Assembly: GCA_900066355.1 (NCBI GenBank)
Contig: FMEL01000013.1
Location: forward strand, 56,437 to 120,436
Length of the DNA stretch: 64,000 bases
DNA from: an uncultured Ruminococcus sp.
GTDB lineage: Bacteria > Bacillota > Clostridia > Lachnospirales > Lachnospiraceae
Direction of reading: 5' to 3'
This document shows, piece after piece, positions 1 through 8,507 of this stretch. Both the position numbers and the translations under genes were made by a program. Positions within the stretch are counted from its first letter, which is position 1; every line of letters begins with the position of its first letter. The notes below the pieces were generated by a model. That model searched no databases, was not told the origin of the DNA, and saw nothing but the letters and a program-made list of their open reading frames with translations.

Positions 1-357
1 GGTGTTCGTGGAGAAGAAGGTATCAAAGAATTCACAGTTCCGTATAAAGGAATTGATGTAAAAGTCTGCGTTGCCAGCGGTCTTGCAAATGCAAGAACCG
101 TTATGGAACGTGTAAAGAACGGCGAAGCCGAGTATCATCTGATTGAGATCATGGCATGTCGTCGTGGATGCATCATGGGTGGCGGCCAGCCGACCAGAGC
201 AGGTGACAGAACCAAGTATGCGAGAGCAAAAGGTCTGTACAATGCAGATAATACTATGATCATCAAGAAGTCCGATGAGAATCCGCTTGTACAGGAACTG
301 TATGCCGGATTGCTCAAAGGCAAGGAGCATGAACTGCTTCATAATGAGTTTTATTGA
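1..357 (+). CDS. hydA: [FeFe] hydrogenase, C-terminal part (partial at window edge)
   Basis: The last 118 residues of an iron-only hydrogenase, open from the first base of the window, so the true start lies outside. The residues MACRRGCIMGGGQP match the last conserved H-cluster signature of the family (usually MACPGGC..GGGQP), whose cysteine binds the active-site cluster. The tail ending in LLHNEFY looks like the small-subunit-type C-terminal domain that wraps the catalytic domain. The enzyme reduces protons with ferredoxin, or with ferredoxin plus NADH in bifurcating versions; the missing N-terminus would decide which. The RRG in place of PGG is a visible variation and leaves the cysteine intact. 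Confidence 0.85.
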   Translation, partial: GVRGEEGIKEFTVPYKGIDVKVCVASGLANARTVMERVKNGEAEYHLIEIMACRRGCIMGGGQPTRAGDRTKYARAKGLYNADNTMIIKKSDENPLVQELYAGLLKGKEHELLHNEFY

Positions 358-462
358 TTTGTAATTTGAGGGTATGATGAGAGTAATGTGATATAACTCC
401 GGTTCATTAGAGCTCCCGGTAGGGGCATTCCGCCCCGACCCTGAGCCAACTTCGCATCCAGG

Positions 463-750
463 CAAATTTTTGACGGGTGCGATGAAATGAAATTGTGTGG
501 AGGGGATACCAATTCACAGAAAGAAAGGCAGATGGTCCGGTGACTCAGCGAGGCTTCCCAGTGGACGACTGTGCCAGCGATGAGTGATTTTGTTCTGTTT
601 GAGCGTTAGCGAGTTAACAAAATTACTCATCCATAGGCGCACGGGAGGACACAGGAAACGAAGCGTGTCACTGGACCGCCTGCCTTTCTTTCGTGATCTG
701 TCAATCCCCTCCGCACAAATTCCTTCATCCACCCTTGCACAAAAATTCCC
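463..750. repeat. Long imperfect palindrome upstream of fumarase
   Basis: The 437-bp gap after the hydrogenase holds no convincing gene. Instead it folds on itself over about 288 bp. The left arm (463-600) matches the reverse complement of the right arm (612-750) in successive blocks: 481-507 with 703-729, 515-545 with 667-697, and 579-594 with 616-632. An interruption near 640-668 can form its own small hairpin. Short ORFs on both strands here are by-products of the symmetry. It could be a MITE-like element or a structured RNA; the sequence alone does not decide. The right arm contributes the -35 box of the fumarase promoter. Confidence 0.8.
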
Positions 751-763
751 GATACGATACAAT
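735..763 (+). promoter_or_regulatory. Vegetative promoter of fumarase operon
   Basis: TTGCAC (735-740) and TACAAT (758-763) are separated by 17 bp and lie 32 bp before the fumarase alpha start. The -35 box is inside the right arm of the palindrome at 463-750 and the -10 box is just outside it. Confidence 0.7.
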
Positions 764-794
764 AAAACAAAAAACACGAAGGAGTGCAACCGAC

Positions 795-1637
795 ATGCGT
801 GAAATACAAGCATCCATGATTACGGACACCATCGAGAGACTTTGCATCGAAGCCAATCAAGTGCTTCCGGATGACATCAAAAAATCCATTCAGACCTGTC
901 GTTCCTGTGAGGACGGACAGATTGCCTGTGGCATCCTTGACAACATTATCGAAAATTACGAAATTGCCGAGAACGAACAGGTTCCGATTTGCCAGGATAC
1001 CGGAATGGCCTGCGTTTTCCTTGAAATCGGACAGGACGTACATATTACAGGAGGAGATCTGAGTGAGGCAGTAGATGAAGGAGTACGCCGTGGCTACACC
1101 AACGGTTATCTGCGTAAATCCGTTGTCAAAGATCCGGTTCGCAGAGGAAATACAGGAGACAACACACCGGCAATGCTTTATACAGAAATCGTTCCGGGCG
1201 AAAACATCAAAATCACCGTTGGCCCGAAAGGTTTCGGAAGTGAAAACATGAGTGCGATCCGCATGTTTAAGCCATCCGCGGGAATCGAAGGAATCAAAGA
1301 TTTTATTCTCGAAACTGTAGAGACAGCAGGCCCGAATCCATGTCCGCCGATGGTTGTCGGAGTAGGGATCGGCGGTACTTTTGACAAGGCTGCGCTTCTT
1401 GCAAAAAAAGCTCTGATGCGTCCGGTAGATACCGAAAACGAGGATCCATATTATGCAGACCTTGAGAAAGAAATGCTGGAAAAAATCAACCAGCTTGGTA
1501 TCGGACCGCAGGGATTCGGCGGTAAAACAACTGCACTCGGCCTGAATATCGAGACCATGCCGACACATATTGCCGGCATGCCATGTGCGATCAATATCAG
1601 CTGCCATGTGACAAGACACAAAACGGAGGTGATCTGA
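795..1637 (+). CDS. fumA: Fumarate hydratase (class I), alpha subunit
   Basis: A 280-residue protein matching the N-terminal half of oxygen-sensitive, [4Fe-4S] class I fumarases, here encoded as a separate alpha subunit. It would interconvert fumarate and malate together with the beta subunit just downstream. Visible signatures are ICQDTGMACVFLEIG near the N-terminus, whose cysteine is a likely cluster ligand, and GGTFDKAALLAKKAL in the second half. The start at 795 has AAGGAG 10 bases upstream and the family-typical MREIQAS opening; an in-frame start at 693 would run through the palindrome and is rejected. L-tartrate dehydratase alpha is the closest alternative. Confidence 0.9.
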   Translation: MREIQASMITDTIERLCIEANQVLPDDIKKSIQTCRSCEDGQIACGILDNIIENYEIAENEQVPICQDTGMACVFLEIGQDVHITGGDLSEAVDEGVRRGYTNGYLRKSVVKDPVRRGNTGDNTPAMLYTEIVPGENIKITVGPKGFGSENMSAIRMFKPSAGIEGIKDFILETVETAGPNPCPPMVVGVGIGGTFDKAALLAKKALMRPVDTENEDPYYADLEKEMLEKINQLGIGPQGFGGKTTALGLNIETMPTHIAGMPCAINISCHVTRHKTEVI

Positions 1638-1639
1638 AA

Positions 1640-2209
1640 ATGGAACGACATATTACACTTCCCCTGACAGAAGAACTTGCAAAAAGCCTTCATGCCGGTG
1701 ATAGCGTTTACCTTACCGGAACCATTTACACCTCCCGTGATGCCGGGCATAAGAGAATGTGTGAGGCACTTGCCAGAGGAGAAGAACTTCCTTTTGATCC
1801 AAAAGATGCAACGATTTATTATGTAGGACCAACCCCTGCCAAACCAGGACAGGTTATCGGTTCCGCAGGACCGACTACAAGTGGACGAATGGATGCCTAT
1901 GCACCGACCATGATGTCTGTAGGTGCGCGCGGCATGATCGGAAAAGGTGCCCGCCTTCCGGAAGTTGTAGAAGCAATGAAAAAATATAATGGTGTTTATT
2001 TCGGTGCGATCGGCGGAGCAGGCGCGCTTCTTGCCAAATGCATCAAAAAAGCAGAACTGGTGGCTTATGAGGATCTCCAGTCAGAGGCACTTCGCCGTCT
2101 TTATGTAGAAGAAATGCCATTGGTAGTCATTATTGACTGCGAAGGAAATAATCTATACGAGCAGGGAAGAGAATCATACCTGAAAGAACATGGTACAAAA
2201 GAAGCATAA
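1640..2209 (+). CDS. fumB: Fumarate hydratase (class I), beta subunit
   Basis: A 189-residue beta subunit matching the C-terminal domain of class I fumarases. Family-typical stretches are GDSVYLTGTIYTSRDAGHKRM and VGPTPAKPGQVIGSAGPTTS, the latter part of the substrate pocket. It starts 2 bases after the alpha stop, behind a GGAGGT placed inside the alpha 3' end, so the two are translationally coupled and form one enzyme. The product would work in the cytoplasm in the reductive or oxidative branch of a partial TCA cycle, together with icd at 19.8 kb. Confidence 0.9.
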   Translation: MERHITLPLTEELAKSLHAGDSVYLTGTIYTSRDAGHKRMCEALARGEELPFDPKDATIYYVGPTPAKPGQVIGSAGPTTSGRMDAYAPTMMSVGARGMIGKGARLPEVVEAMKKYNGVYFGAIGGAGALLAKCIKKAELVAYEDLQSEALRRLYVEEMPLVVIIDCEGNNLYEQGRESYLKEHGTKEA

Positions 2210-2276
2210 ATCTTATGCAAAACATGAATTGGTTGTGCAGATTTATTCTATAAGAAAACAGAGAAAATCATAACAG

Positions 2277-2343
2277 AAGCTCCTTATGCATATATATGTA
2301 ACAATACATGGGATTGTGTGAGTATATGCAAGGGGGCTTTTTT
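2277..2343 (+). promoter_or_regulatory. Terminator-like hairpin holding the spoIVA ribosome site
   Basis: The arm at 2278-2294 pairs, with one bulge, with 2323-2337. It is followed by six T and then directly by the spoIVA ATG at 2344. The 3' arm contains the AAGGGGG ribosome site. The structure can terminate read-through from the fumarase genes and, when folded, hides the ribosome site. Confidence 0.65.
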
Positions 2344-3813
2344 ATGGAAAAATTTCAGGTTTACCGGGATATTCAGGCAAGAACCGGCGGCGATATATAC
2401 ATAGGCGTTGTAGGTCCCGTCCGCACCGGAAAATCCACATTTATCCGCAGATTTATGGAGCTGGTCGCACTGCCGGAGATGGAACCGGCAAAACAGGCAG
2501 AGGTACGTGATCAGCTTCCGTTAAGCGGATCCGGAAAACTGATCACGACAGTTGAACCGAAATTCATACCGAAAGAGGCAGTAGAAGTGCCGCTCGGAGA
2601 TGAGCAGAAAGTCCGCATCCGTCTGATTGACTGCGTTGGATTTCTGGTAAAAGATGCCAGCGGACACATCGAAGAAGGAAAAGAACGAATGGTAAAGACC
2701 CCGTGGTTTGAAAAAGCAATTCCGTTTCATGAGGCAGCAGAGACCGGAACACGTAAAGTTATCGAAGAGCATGCAACGATCGGCCTTGTGATTACGACGG
2801 ATGGCAGCTTCGGAGAATTACCACGGGAAAACTTTGCCGAGGCGGAGGCAGCAACCATCAATCAGTTGAAAAAACAACGCAAGCCGTTTCTGCTTCTTGT
2901 GAATTCTCAGGCACCATACAAAGAAGAAACACAGGACCTTGTCCGCTCCCTTCAGGAAAAATATGGTGTCATCACCATGGCAGCAAACTGTGAACAGCTT
3001 CGCAAAGAAGATGTTACCAAAATTCTTTCGAATGTGCTGTATGAATTCCCTGTGACAGAAATTCAGTTTTTTGTTCCGAAATGGGTGGAGATGCTTCCGA
3101 CAGATCACGAGCTGAAAGCACAGATTCTGGACTGCATTCGCACGAAGATGAAAGAATTTCATCATATCAAAGACATCACCAGAGAATCGGTCAGCCTCGG
3201 GATTCCGTGTGTACAGGAAACCATGTTGGAGGAAGTCTGTCTGTCGAGTGGCTGTGTCCGTGTTCGAGTGCAGGTCAAAGACGAATATTATTACAAAATA
3301 CTCAGTGAAATGAGTGGGATTCAGATGGAAAGTGAATACGATCTGATCCACACGATGAAAGAGCTTGCCGCAATGAAAAAGCAGTATGTAAAGGTGCAGT
3401 CAGCACTGGAATCTGTCCGTGACACAGGCTATGGCGTCGTTGTACCGGAGCTTGATGAAATCCAGATTGAGGATCCGTCCGTAATCCGACAGGGCAGCAA
3501 ATTCGGAGTAAAAATCAAGTCAAAAAGCCCATCCGTCCATATGATCAAAGCAGAAATCGAGACGGAGATCGCGCCGATCGTAGGTACAGAGCAGCAGGCA
3601 AAAGACCTGATCCAGTACATTGGCGAGAGTGGACAAAGAGGCGAAAGCATCTGGGAAACGAATATTTTCGGCAAATCCATTGAGCAGCTGGTGCAGGATG
3701 GCATCCGTAGCAAAATCGCATCCATCGGTGAAGAAAGCCAGTCAAAATTGCAGGATACCATGCAGAAAATTGTCAATGACAGCAAAGGCGGCATGGTCTG
3801 TATTATCATCTGA
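2344..3813 (+). CDS. spoIVA: Stage IV sporulation protein A
   Basis: A 489-residue ATPase that, in Bacillus, polymerises on the forespore surface as the base of the spore coat (family length about 492). The Walker A motif GPVRTGKST is at residues 24-32, followed by the conserved TVEPKF(I/V)P stretch and a long alpha/beta body; the C-terminus ends in GGMVCIII. The chosen ATG at 2344 gives the canonical MEKF..YRDI opening. The in-frame ATG at 2308 would add 12 non-conserved residues lying across the hairpin loop. The gene shows this lineage is, or recently was, spore-forming. No clear sigma-E promoter could be read upstream. Confidence 0.95.
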   Translation: MEKFQVYRDIQARTGGDIYIGVVGPVRTGKSTFIRRFMELVALPEMEPAKQAEVRDQLPLSGSGKLITTVEPKFIPKEAVEVPLGDEQKVRIRLIDCVGFLVKDASGHIEEGKERMVKTPWFEKAIPFHEAAETGTRKVIEEHATIGLVITTDGSFGELPRENFAEAEAATINQLKKQRKPFLLLVNSQAPYKEETQDLVRSLQEKYGVITMAANCEQLRKEDVTKILSNVLYEFPVTEIQFFVPKWVEMLPTDHELKAQILDCIRTKMKEFHHIKDITRESVSLGIPCVQETMLEEVCLSSGCVRVRVQVKDEYYYKILSEMSGIQMESEYDLIHTMKELAAMKKQYVKVQSALESVRDTGYGVVVPELDEIQIEDPSVIRQGSKFGVKIKSKSPSVHMIKAEIETEIAPIVGTEQQAKDLIQYIGESGQRGESIWETNIFGKSIEQLVQDGIRSKIASIGEESQSKLQDTMQKIVNDSKGGMVCIII

Positions 3814-3852
3814 ATATTATAAAAGAATATAGATATTCTCCATAGTTTATGA

Positions 3853-3895
3853 AAACACATGATATCATATGAGTAATATGATGCCATGTGTTTTT
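3853..3895. terminator. Bidirectional terminator between spoIVA and fliB-like gene
   Basis: AACACATG..ATCATAT pairs with ATATGAT..CATGTGTT, followed by TTTTT on the plus strand and TTTTC on the minus strand. It serves both convergent genes. Confidence 0.8.
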
Positions 3896-3936
3896 GCTTA
3901 CTAAAAAGGCTGGAATGTCGGAAAATGTCGAGAAGA

Positions 3937-5148
3937 TTAAATGGTTTTAGATATGAAGTTACTGAATCTAAATACATTTTCCTCATCCATCAACTCTTCA
4001 AATTTATTCAGATTCAGATCAGAGTGTTCCAGCTCGCGTGAGAAGCGATAACAGATGGAAACCATCTCATCAAAAGAAAAACTTCCGCCATTTTTCAGAT
4101 AAGTTCCGACTGCCAGATCATGAATCATAAAAGTACATACAATCGCCATTTTTACTTTGGCGAAGATACGTCCGTCGTATACAGCACCGCAGAAATATGT
4201 GTAAATCCAGTAGAGCAGGAGCTGTTCTTCCTGAATTTCCCAGTCGGGGTATGCTGTGATAAAGGATTTGTAAATATCAGGTTCCGCAGCAAAATCACCG
4301 TCATAAAGCGGCACCAGCGTTTCCTCCAGATATTCATGCCAGCCCGGACGAAGGACTTCCATCTGCGGAATTACTGTCTGCCAGATCTGCTTCCTTAATT
4401 CCAATGAGGAAGAATCACAATTCCGGAAATTTGAATCAGATGCCATAACATCAGTATCTTTGTTTGTAGTAACACCTTTACCTGCAGCCCAGCTTCGCAC
4501 TTTAGCCTGAAATTCTGCCGTAAATCCTGACCTTTCATGTCGTGCACGAATATCCTCCCACTGGAAAAGTTCATTTTTATCCAACGCCAGTTGGAAATCG
4601 TGCGCACATACCAGCAGTTTCTGCCAGCGCAGCTTCACCGGAACAGATCGATCCTGAATAATGGAAAAAAGATAATCTCTCGTATCCATCAGAGCTGTAA
4701 AAAGAAAATAATCAAACTCTTCATAAGTTTCTTCCTTTGAAGGAACTTCCCGTGTCACAAAAGAAATTTTATTCCTGTGTGAAAGAAAAATCCGCGCAGC
4801 CTCCGGGCAGGAAAGAGAAAGCGAGTATTCGCGGAGCCCCTCAAATTCCTCAATATGACGCGGATATTTACGGCAGGTATCACAGAGCATATCCGCTCCG
4901 GCCTCACTGTAAATATCACAGAGATTTTCTTCATTCAGGAATGCACAGCGATGGTCATACTGGCGAAAAGCCTGTTCTGACCAGTCAATATCATTGTGCA
5001 GCCGGTTACGAAAAGGTCCTTTGAGTTTTTGGTACTTTTTCAGACTTTTTTTATCAATCATGATCTGCCAGCCTGCGCAGCATGTATCCGGACAGGATCC
5101 GGCAATACAGGAAAATTCTTTATAAAAATCAGGGCGTGTGATCTGCAT
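3937..5148 (-). CDS. fliB: FliB-family putative lysine-N-methylase
   Basis: A 403-residue protein resembling FliB, the enzyme that methylates flagellin lysines in enterobacteria. The hallmark is a cysteine-rich N-terminus (C14, C19, C23, C24 in SCIAGSCPDTCCAGW) and a second cluster (RCAFL..LCDIY..MLCDTCRKYPRHI), likely ligands of an iron-sulfur cluster. No flagellar gene is nearby, so the substrate here is unknown; such copies are common in non-motile gut clostridia. The start at 5148 has AAAGGA about 7 bases upstream. An ATG six codons earlier is possible, and the far upstream ATG at 5283 would overlap the divergent promoter region. Confidence 0.75.
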   Translation of the reverse strand: MQITRPDFYKEFSCIAGSCPDTCCAGWQIMIDKKSLKKYQKLKGPFRNRLHNDIDWSEQAFRQYDHRCAFLNEENLCDIYSEAGADMLCDTCRKYPRHIEEFEGLREYSLSLSCPEAARIFLSHRNKISFVTREVPSKEETYEEFDYFLFTALMDTRDYLFSIIQDRSVPVKLRWQKLLVCAHDFQLALDKNELFQWEDIRARHERSGFTAEFQAKVRSWAAGKGVTTNKDTDVMASDSNFRNCDSSSLELRKQIWQTVIPQMEVLRPGWHEYLEETLVPLYDGDFAAEPDIYKSFITAYPDWEIQEEQLLLYWIYTYFCGAVYDGRIFAKVKMAIVCTFMIHDLAVGTYLKNGGSFSFDEMVSICYRFSRELEHSDLNLNKFEELMDEENVFRFSNFISKTI

Positions 5149-5233
5149 AGGGTAGTCCTTTCTCATAAAATATAATTCTGCAAAAATATAATCATACTGT
5201 TCTATAACAATATTTCTTCTATAAAACAATTCA

Positions 5234-5262
5234 ATCATACTTCCCCTTGCTGTATCTGTCAA
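5234..5262 (-). promoter_or_regulatory. Promoter of fliB-like gene
   Basis: On the minus strand TTGACA (5262-5257) and TATGAT (5239-5234) are spaced by 17 bp. It overlaps the divergent antiporter promoter, so the two genes may compete for polymerase. Confidence 0.65.
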
Positions 5263-5275
5263 ATTGGGATATACT
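5247..5275 (+). promoter_or_regulatory. Promoter of Na+/Ca2+ antiporter gene
   Basis: TTGCTG (5247-5252), a 17-bp spacer and TATACT (5270-5275), 34 bp before the ATG. It is interleaved with the minus-strand promoter. Confidence 0.65.
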
Positions 5276-5309
5276 GTCAACAAGTAAAATTGCGGAAAAG
5301 GAGCAGATT

Positions 5310-6320
5310 ATGGAAAATATTATTAATCAGTCACCATTTGCACTGGTGCTGGTATTTCTTGTGATTGGATTTGTGTTTCTGATAAAAGGAGCAGACTTCT
5401 TTGTAGAGGGCAGTTCCAGTATAGCACGTAAACTAAAAGTCCCGTCTATCATTATCGGACTTACGATCGTGGCGATGGGAACATCCCTGCCGGAAACAGC
5501 AGTCAGTGTAACCGCATCTCTGGCACATAATAATGAACTTGCCGTCAGCAACGTGGTCGGCTCGAATATTTTTAACCTGATGTTTGTTGTTGGAATCTGC
5601 GCTCTGATCACGCCGATCATGGTAAAGAGTGAGACTATCACGAGAGATATTCCACTTTCCATCATCTGCGCCCTGCTTCTGCTCGGACTTGGATATCTGG
5701 CAATCGGAGATAAACACAACATGATTCTGGGACACCTCGATGGAGTCATTTTTCTGGTATTGTTTGCTGCCTACATTGTAATTATGATACGCACAGCAAT
5801 GAAAGCCAGGGCAGAGGGTAAAAAGACAGAAATCGAGAGCATTGAAGAAGCAGAAGAAAATACACAGAAACTTCTTTCCTATCCGAAGAGTATTTTATGC
5901 ATCGTAGGCGGCGCAGCAGCAATCGCTTTTGGCGGAGACCTGACAGTAGATGCAGCAAGCCGGATCGCGATTGACCTCGGTATGAGTCAGACACTGGTAG
6001 GTCTTACGATCGTTTCCATCGGAACATCCCTTCCGGAGCTTGTTACTTCACTTGTGGCAGCACGTAAAAACGAAATTGATATGGCAGTCGGAAACGCAGT
6101 CGGTTCCAATATTTTTAATATCCTGATGGTACTTGGTATCGCGGCATCCATCAGTCCTGTAGCGCTGATCAGCGTCAATCTGATTGACATTCTGGTGCTT
6201 ATTGTTTTTTCAATCCTTGTCCTGATCTATACAATAACGGGCAAAAAAGTCACCAGAACAGAAGGCGCGTCCATGGCGTGTCTGTATCTGATCTATACCA
6301 TCTATATCATACTCAGGTAA
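5310..6320 (+). CDS. Calcium/sodium antiporter, CaCA family (YrbG-like)
   Basis: A 336-residue integral membrane protein with two homologous halves, as in all Na+/Ca2+ exchangers. The alpha-repeats are visible as AMGTSLPETAVS..GSNIFN in the first half and SIGTSLPELVTS..GSNIFN in the second; their Glu, Ser and Asn side chains coordinate the ions. A charged cytoplasmic loop (KARAEGKKTEIESIEEAEE) separates the halves. It would export Ca2+ against Na+ entry. The start at 5310 has AAGGAG 6 bases upstream; the longer in-frame start at 5247 coincides with the promoter and is rejected. Confidence 0.9.
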   Translation: MENIINQSPFALVLVFLVIGFVFLIKGADFFVEGSSSIARKLKVPSIIIGLTIVAMGTSLPETAVSVTASLAHNNELAVSNVVGSNIFNLMFVVGICALITPIMVKSETITRDIPLSIICALLLLGLGYLAIGDKHNMILGHLDGVIFLVLFAAYIVIMIRTAMKARAEGKKTEIESIEEAEENTQKLLSYPKSILCIVGGAAAIAFGGDLTVDAASRIAIDLGMSQTLVGLTIVSIGTSLPELVTSLVAARKNEIDMAVGNAVGSNIFNILMVLGIAASISPVALISVNLIDILVLIVFSILVLIYTITGKKVTRTEGASMACLYLIYTIYIILR

Positions 6321-6463
6321 AAGCCATCCGGTGAAACCGGGTTGAACATCTGACGGTTTTGTGTTATCATAGACGAAAAATGGATTTTTGTATAATTATG
6401 TTTACTTTTTACATTATATTGTAAGCTGCATATATTAAGCAAAAGAGAAGAGGAGAAATATTT

Positions 6464-8302
6464 ATGTGTGGAATCGTAGGTTTTACAGGAAACCATCAGG
6501 CAGCACCGATCCTTCTGGATGGACTGTCTAAGCTTGAATACCGTGGATATGATTCAGCCGGAATTGCTATTCGCAACGGAGATGGCGAAACAGAAGTCAT
6601 CAAGGCAAAGGGGCGTCTGAAAGTACTTGCAGAAAAAACAAACGGCGGAGAATCTGTTCCGGGAACCTGTGGTATCGGACATACCCGCTGGGCAACACAT
6701 GGAGAACCGTCCGAAAACAATGCACATCCGCATGTGAGCGATGACGAAAATGTAGTTGCCGTACACAATGGTATTATCGAGAATTATCAGGAACTGAAAG
6801 ACAAACTGCTTCGCAAAGGATATACTTTCTATTCAGAGACAGACACAGAAGTTGCCGTCAAGCTGGTAGATTACTATTACAAAAAATACGAAGGAACTCC
6901 GGTCGATGCGATCAACCATGCAATGGTCCGTATCCGTGGTTCCTACGCACTTGCAATTATGTTTAAAGACTATCCGGAAGAACTTTATGTGGCACGTAAA
7001 GACAGCCCGATGATCCTTGGTGTAGCCGATGGAGAATCCTATGTGGCATCCGACGTTCCGGCAATTCTGAAATACACAAGAAATGTTTACTATATCGGCA
7101 ATCTGGAGATGGCTCGCGTCCGTAAGGGTGAAATCACTTTCTACAATCTCGATGGCGAAGAAATCCAGAAAGAAATGAAGACGATCGAATGGGATGCAGA
7201 AGCAGCCGAAAAAGCCGGATTCGAGCATTTCATGATGAAAGAAATCCATGAGCAGCCAAAAGCAGTCAGAGACACACTTAATTCCGTACTCAAAGACGGA
7301 CAGATCGATCTTTCTGAAATCGGACTTTCCGACGAAGAAATTCAGGAGATCAGCCAGGTGTATATCATTGCCTGCGGCTCCGCTTATCATGTAGGTATGG
7401 CATCACAGTATGTATTTGAAGATATGGTGCGTGTACCGGTACGTGTAGAGCTTGCATCTGAGTTCCGTTACCGCAACCCGATCCTGGATCAGAAAGCACT
7501 GGCAGTGATCATCAGCCAGTCAGGTGAGACTGCAGACAGCCTTGCGGCACTGCGTCTTTGCAAAAATGAAGGTATCCGCACAATGGGTATCGTAAACGTA
7601 GTCGGTTCCTCTATTGCGCGTGAAGCAGACAATGTATTCTACACACTTGCAGGTCCGGAGATTTCCGTTGCAACTACGAAGGCATACAGCACACAGCTGA
7701 TCGCAGCATATGTACTGGCAATCCAGTTCGCAAAAGTAAAAGGTACAATTTCTGAAGAACAGTATAGCACATATATCAAAGAACTTGAGACTCTGCCGGA
7801 TAAAATCCAGCGAATCATTGATGACAAAGAACGCCTGCAGTGGTTTGCATCCAAACAGGCCAACTCAAAAGACGTGTTCTTCATCGGTCGTGGTATTGAT
7901 TATGCAATCAGCATGGAAGGCAGCCTGAAGATGAAGGAAATCAGCTACATCCATTCTGAGGCGTATGCAGCAGGTGAGCTGAAACACGGAACCATCTCCC
8001 TTGTTGAGGATGGTACACTGGTTATCGGTGTACTGACACAGCCGGCTCTTTATGAAAAAACAGTCAGCAACATGGTAGAGTGCAAGAGCCGTGGTGCATA
8101 TCTGATGGGACTGACTACATTCGGCAATTACAATATTGAGGACACTGCAGACTTTACCGTATATATCCCGAAGACAGATCCGCACTTTGCGACATCCCTT
8201 GCAGTAATCCCACTGCAGCTTCTGGGTTACTTTGTCAGCGTTGCAAAAGGTCTTGACGTTGATAAGCCGAGAAACCTTGCAAAGAGCGTTACTGTAGAAT
8301 AA
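6464..8302 (+). CDS. glmS: Glutamine--fructose-6-phosphate aminotransferase (isomerizing)
   Basis: A 612-residue GlmS that makes glucosamine-6-phosphate for peptidoglycan. The N-terminal Ntn glutaminase starts MCGIVGFTG, with the nucleophile Cys2 exposed after Met removal, and carries GHTRWATHG and HNGIIENY. Two SIS sugar-isomerase domains follow (for example SQSGETADSLAALR and STQLIAAYVLA), and the C-terminus ends in the typical DKPRNLAKSVTVE. AGAGGAG precedes the ATG. The gene stands alone, with its own terminator. The 143-bp leader is too short and shows no glmS ribozyme core, unlike many Firmicutes. Confidence 0.97.
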   Translation: MCGIVGFTGNHQAAPILLDGLSKLEYRGYDSAGIAIRNGDGETEVIKAKGRLKVLAEKTNGGESVPGTCGIGHTRWATHGEPSENNAHPHVSDDENVVAVHNGIIENYQELKDKLLRKGYTFYSETDTEVAVKLVDYYYKKYEGTPVDAINHAMVRIRGSYALAIMFKDYPEELYVARKDSPMILGVADGESYVASDVPAILKYTRNVYYIGNLEMARVRKGEITFYNLDGEEIQKEMKTIEWDAEAAEKAGFEHFMMKEIHEQPKAVRDTLNSVLKDGQIDLSEIGLSDEEIQEISQVYIIACGSAYHVGMASQYVFEDMVRVPVRVELASEFRYRNPILDQKALAVIISQSGETADSLAALRLCKNEGIRTMGIVNVVGSSIAREADNVFYTLAGPEISVATTKAYSTQLIAAYVLAIQFAKVKGTISEEQYSTYIKELETLPDKIQRIIDDKERLQWFASKQANSKDVFFIGRGIDYAISMEGSLKMKEISYIHSEAYAAGELKHGTISLVEDGTLVIGVLTQPALYEKTVSNMVECKSRGAYLMGLTTFGNYNIEDTADFTVYIPKTDPHFATSLAVIPLQLLGYFVSVAKGLDVDKPRNLAKSVTVE

Positions 8303-8329
8303 ATTTCCGCAGAAATAAAATAATAAAAT

Positions 8330-8380
8330 GCATCACCTGAGAATGATTTCTGAGAGGTCAGACAAGGGTGGTGCTTTTTT
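8330..8380 (+). terminator. glmS terminator
   Basis: GCATCACC pairs with GGTGGTGC (one G-U), with a loop of about 30 nt and six T at the end. Confidence 0.75.
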
Positions 8381-8435
8381 CGTTAAATTAAAATTGTTTT
8401 GAAAAAGGGAGTAAATGTGATTATTTTTCAAAAAG

Positions 8436-8465
8436 ATGACAACTATGGGAATGTTGTGGTAAAAT
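8436..8465 (+). promoter_or_regulatory. Possible promoter of glycosyltransferase fusion gene
   Basis: ATGACA and TAAAAT with an 18-bp spacer, 43 bp before the ATG at 8508. The -35 box is weak. Confidence 0.4.
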
Positions 8466-8507
8466 ACAGACATCAGAGAATTACGAGGAGAAAAGAAAGG
8501 GGCTCTT

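Noticed and set aside
514..813. ORFs of 72-99 codons on both strands upstream of fumarase
   Set aside because: They lie in the long palindrome, mirror each other, have no ribosome site and no recognisable protein.
627..1619. 330-codon minus-strand ORF opposite fumarase alpha
   Set aside because: Antisense shadow of a well-conserved gene; composition (Cys/Phe/His-rich) is not protein-like.
6321..6463. Possible glmS ribozyme upstream of glmS
   Set aside because: The 143-bp gap lacks the conserved ribozyme core and is shorter than needed.
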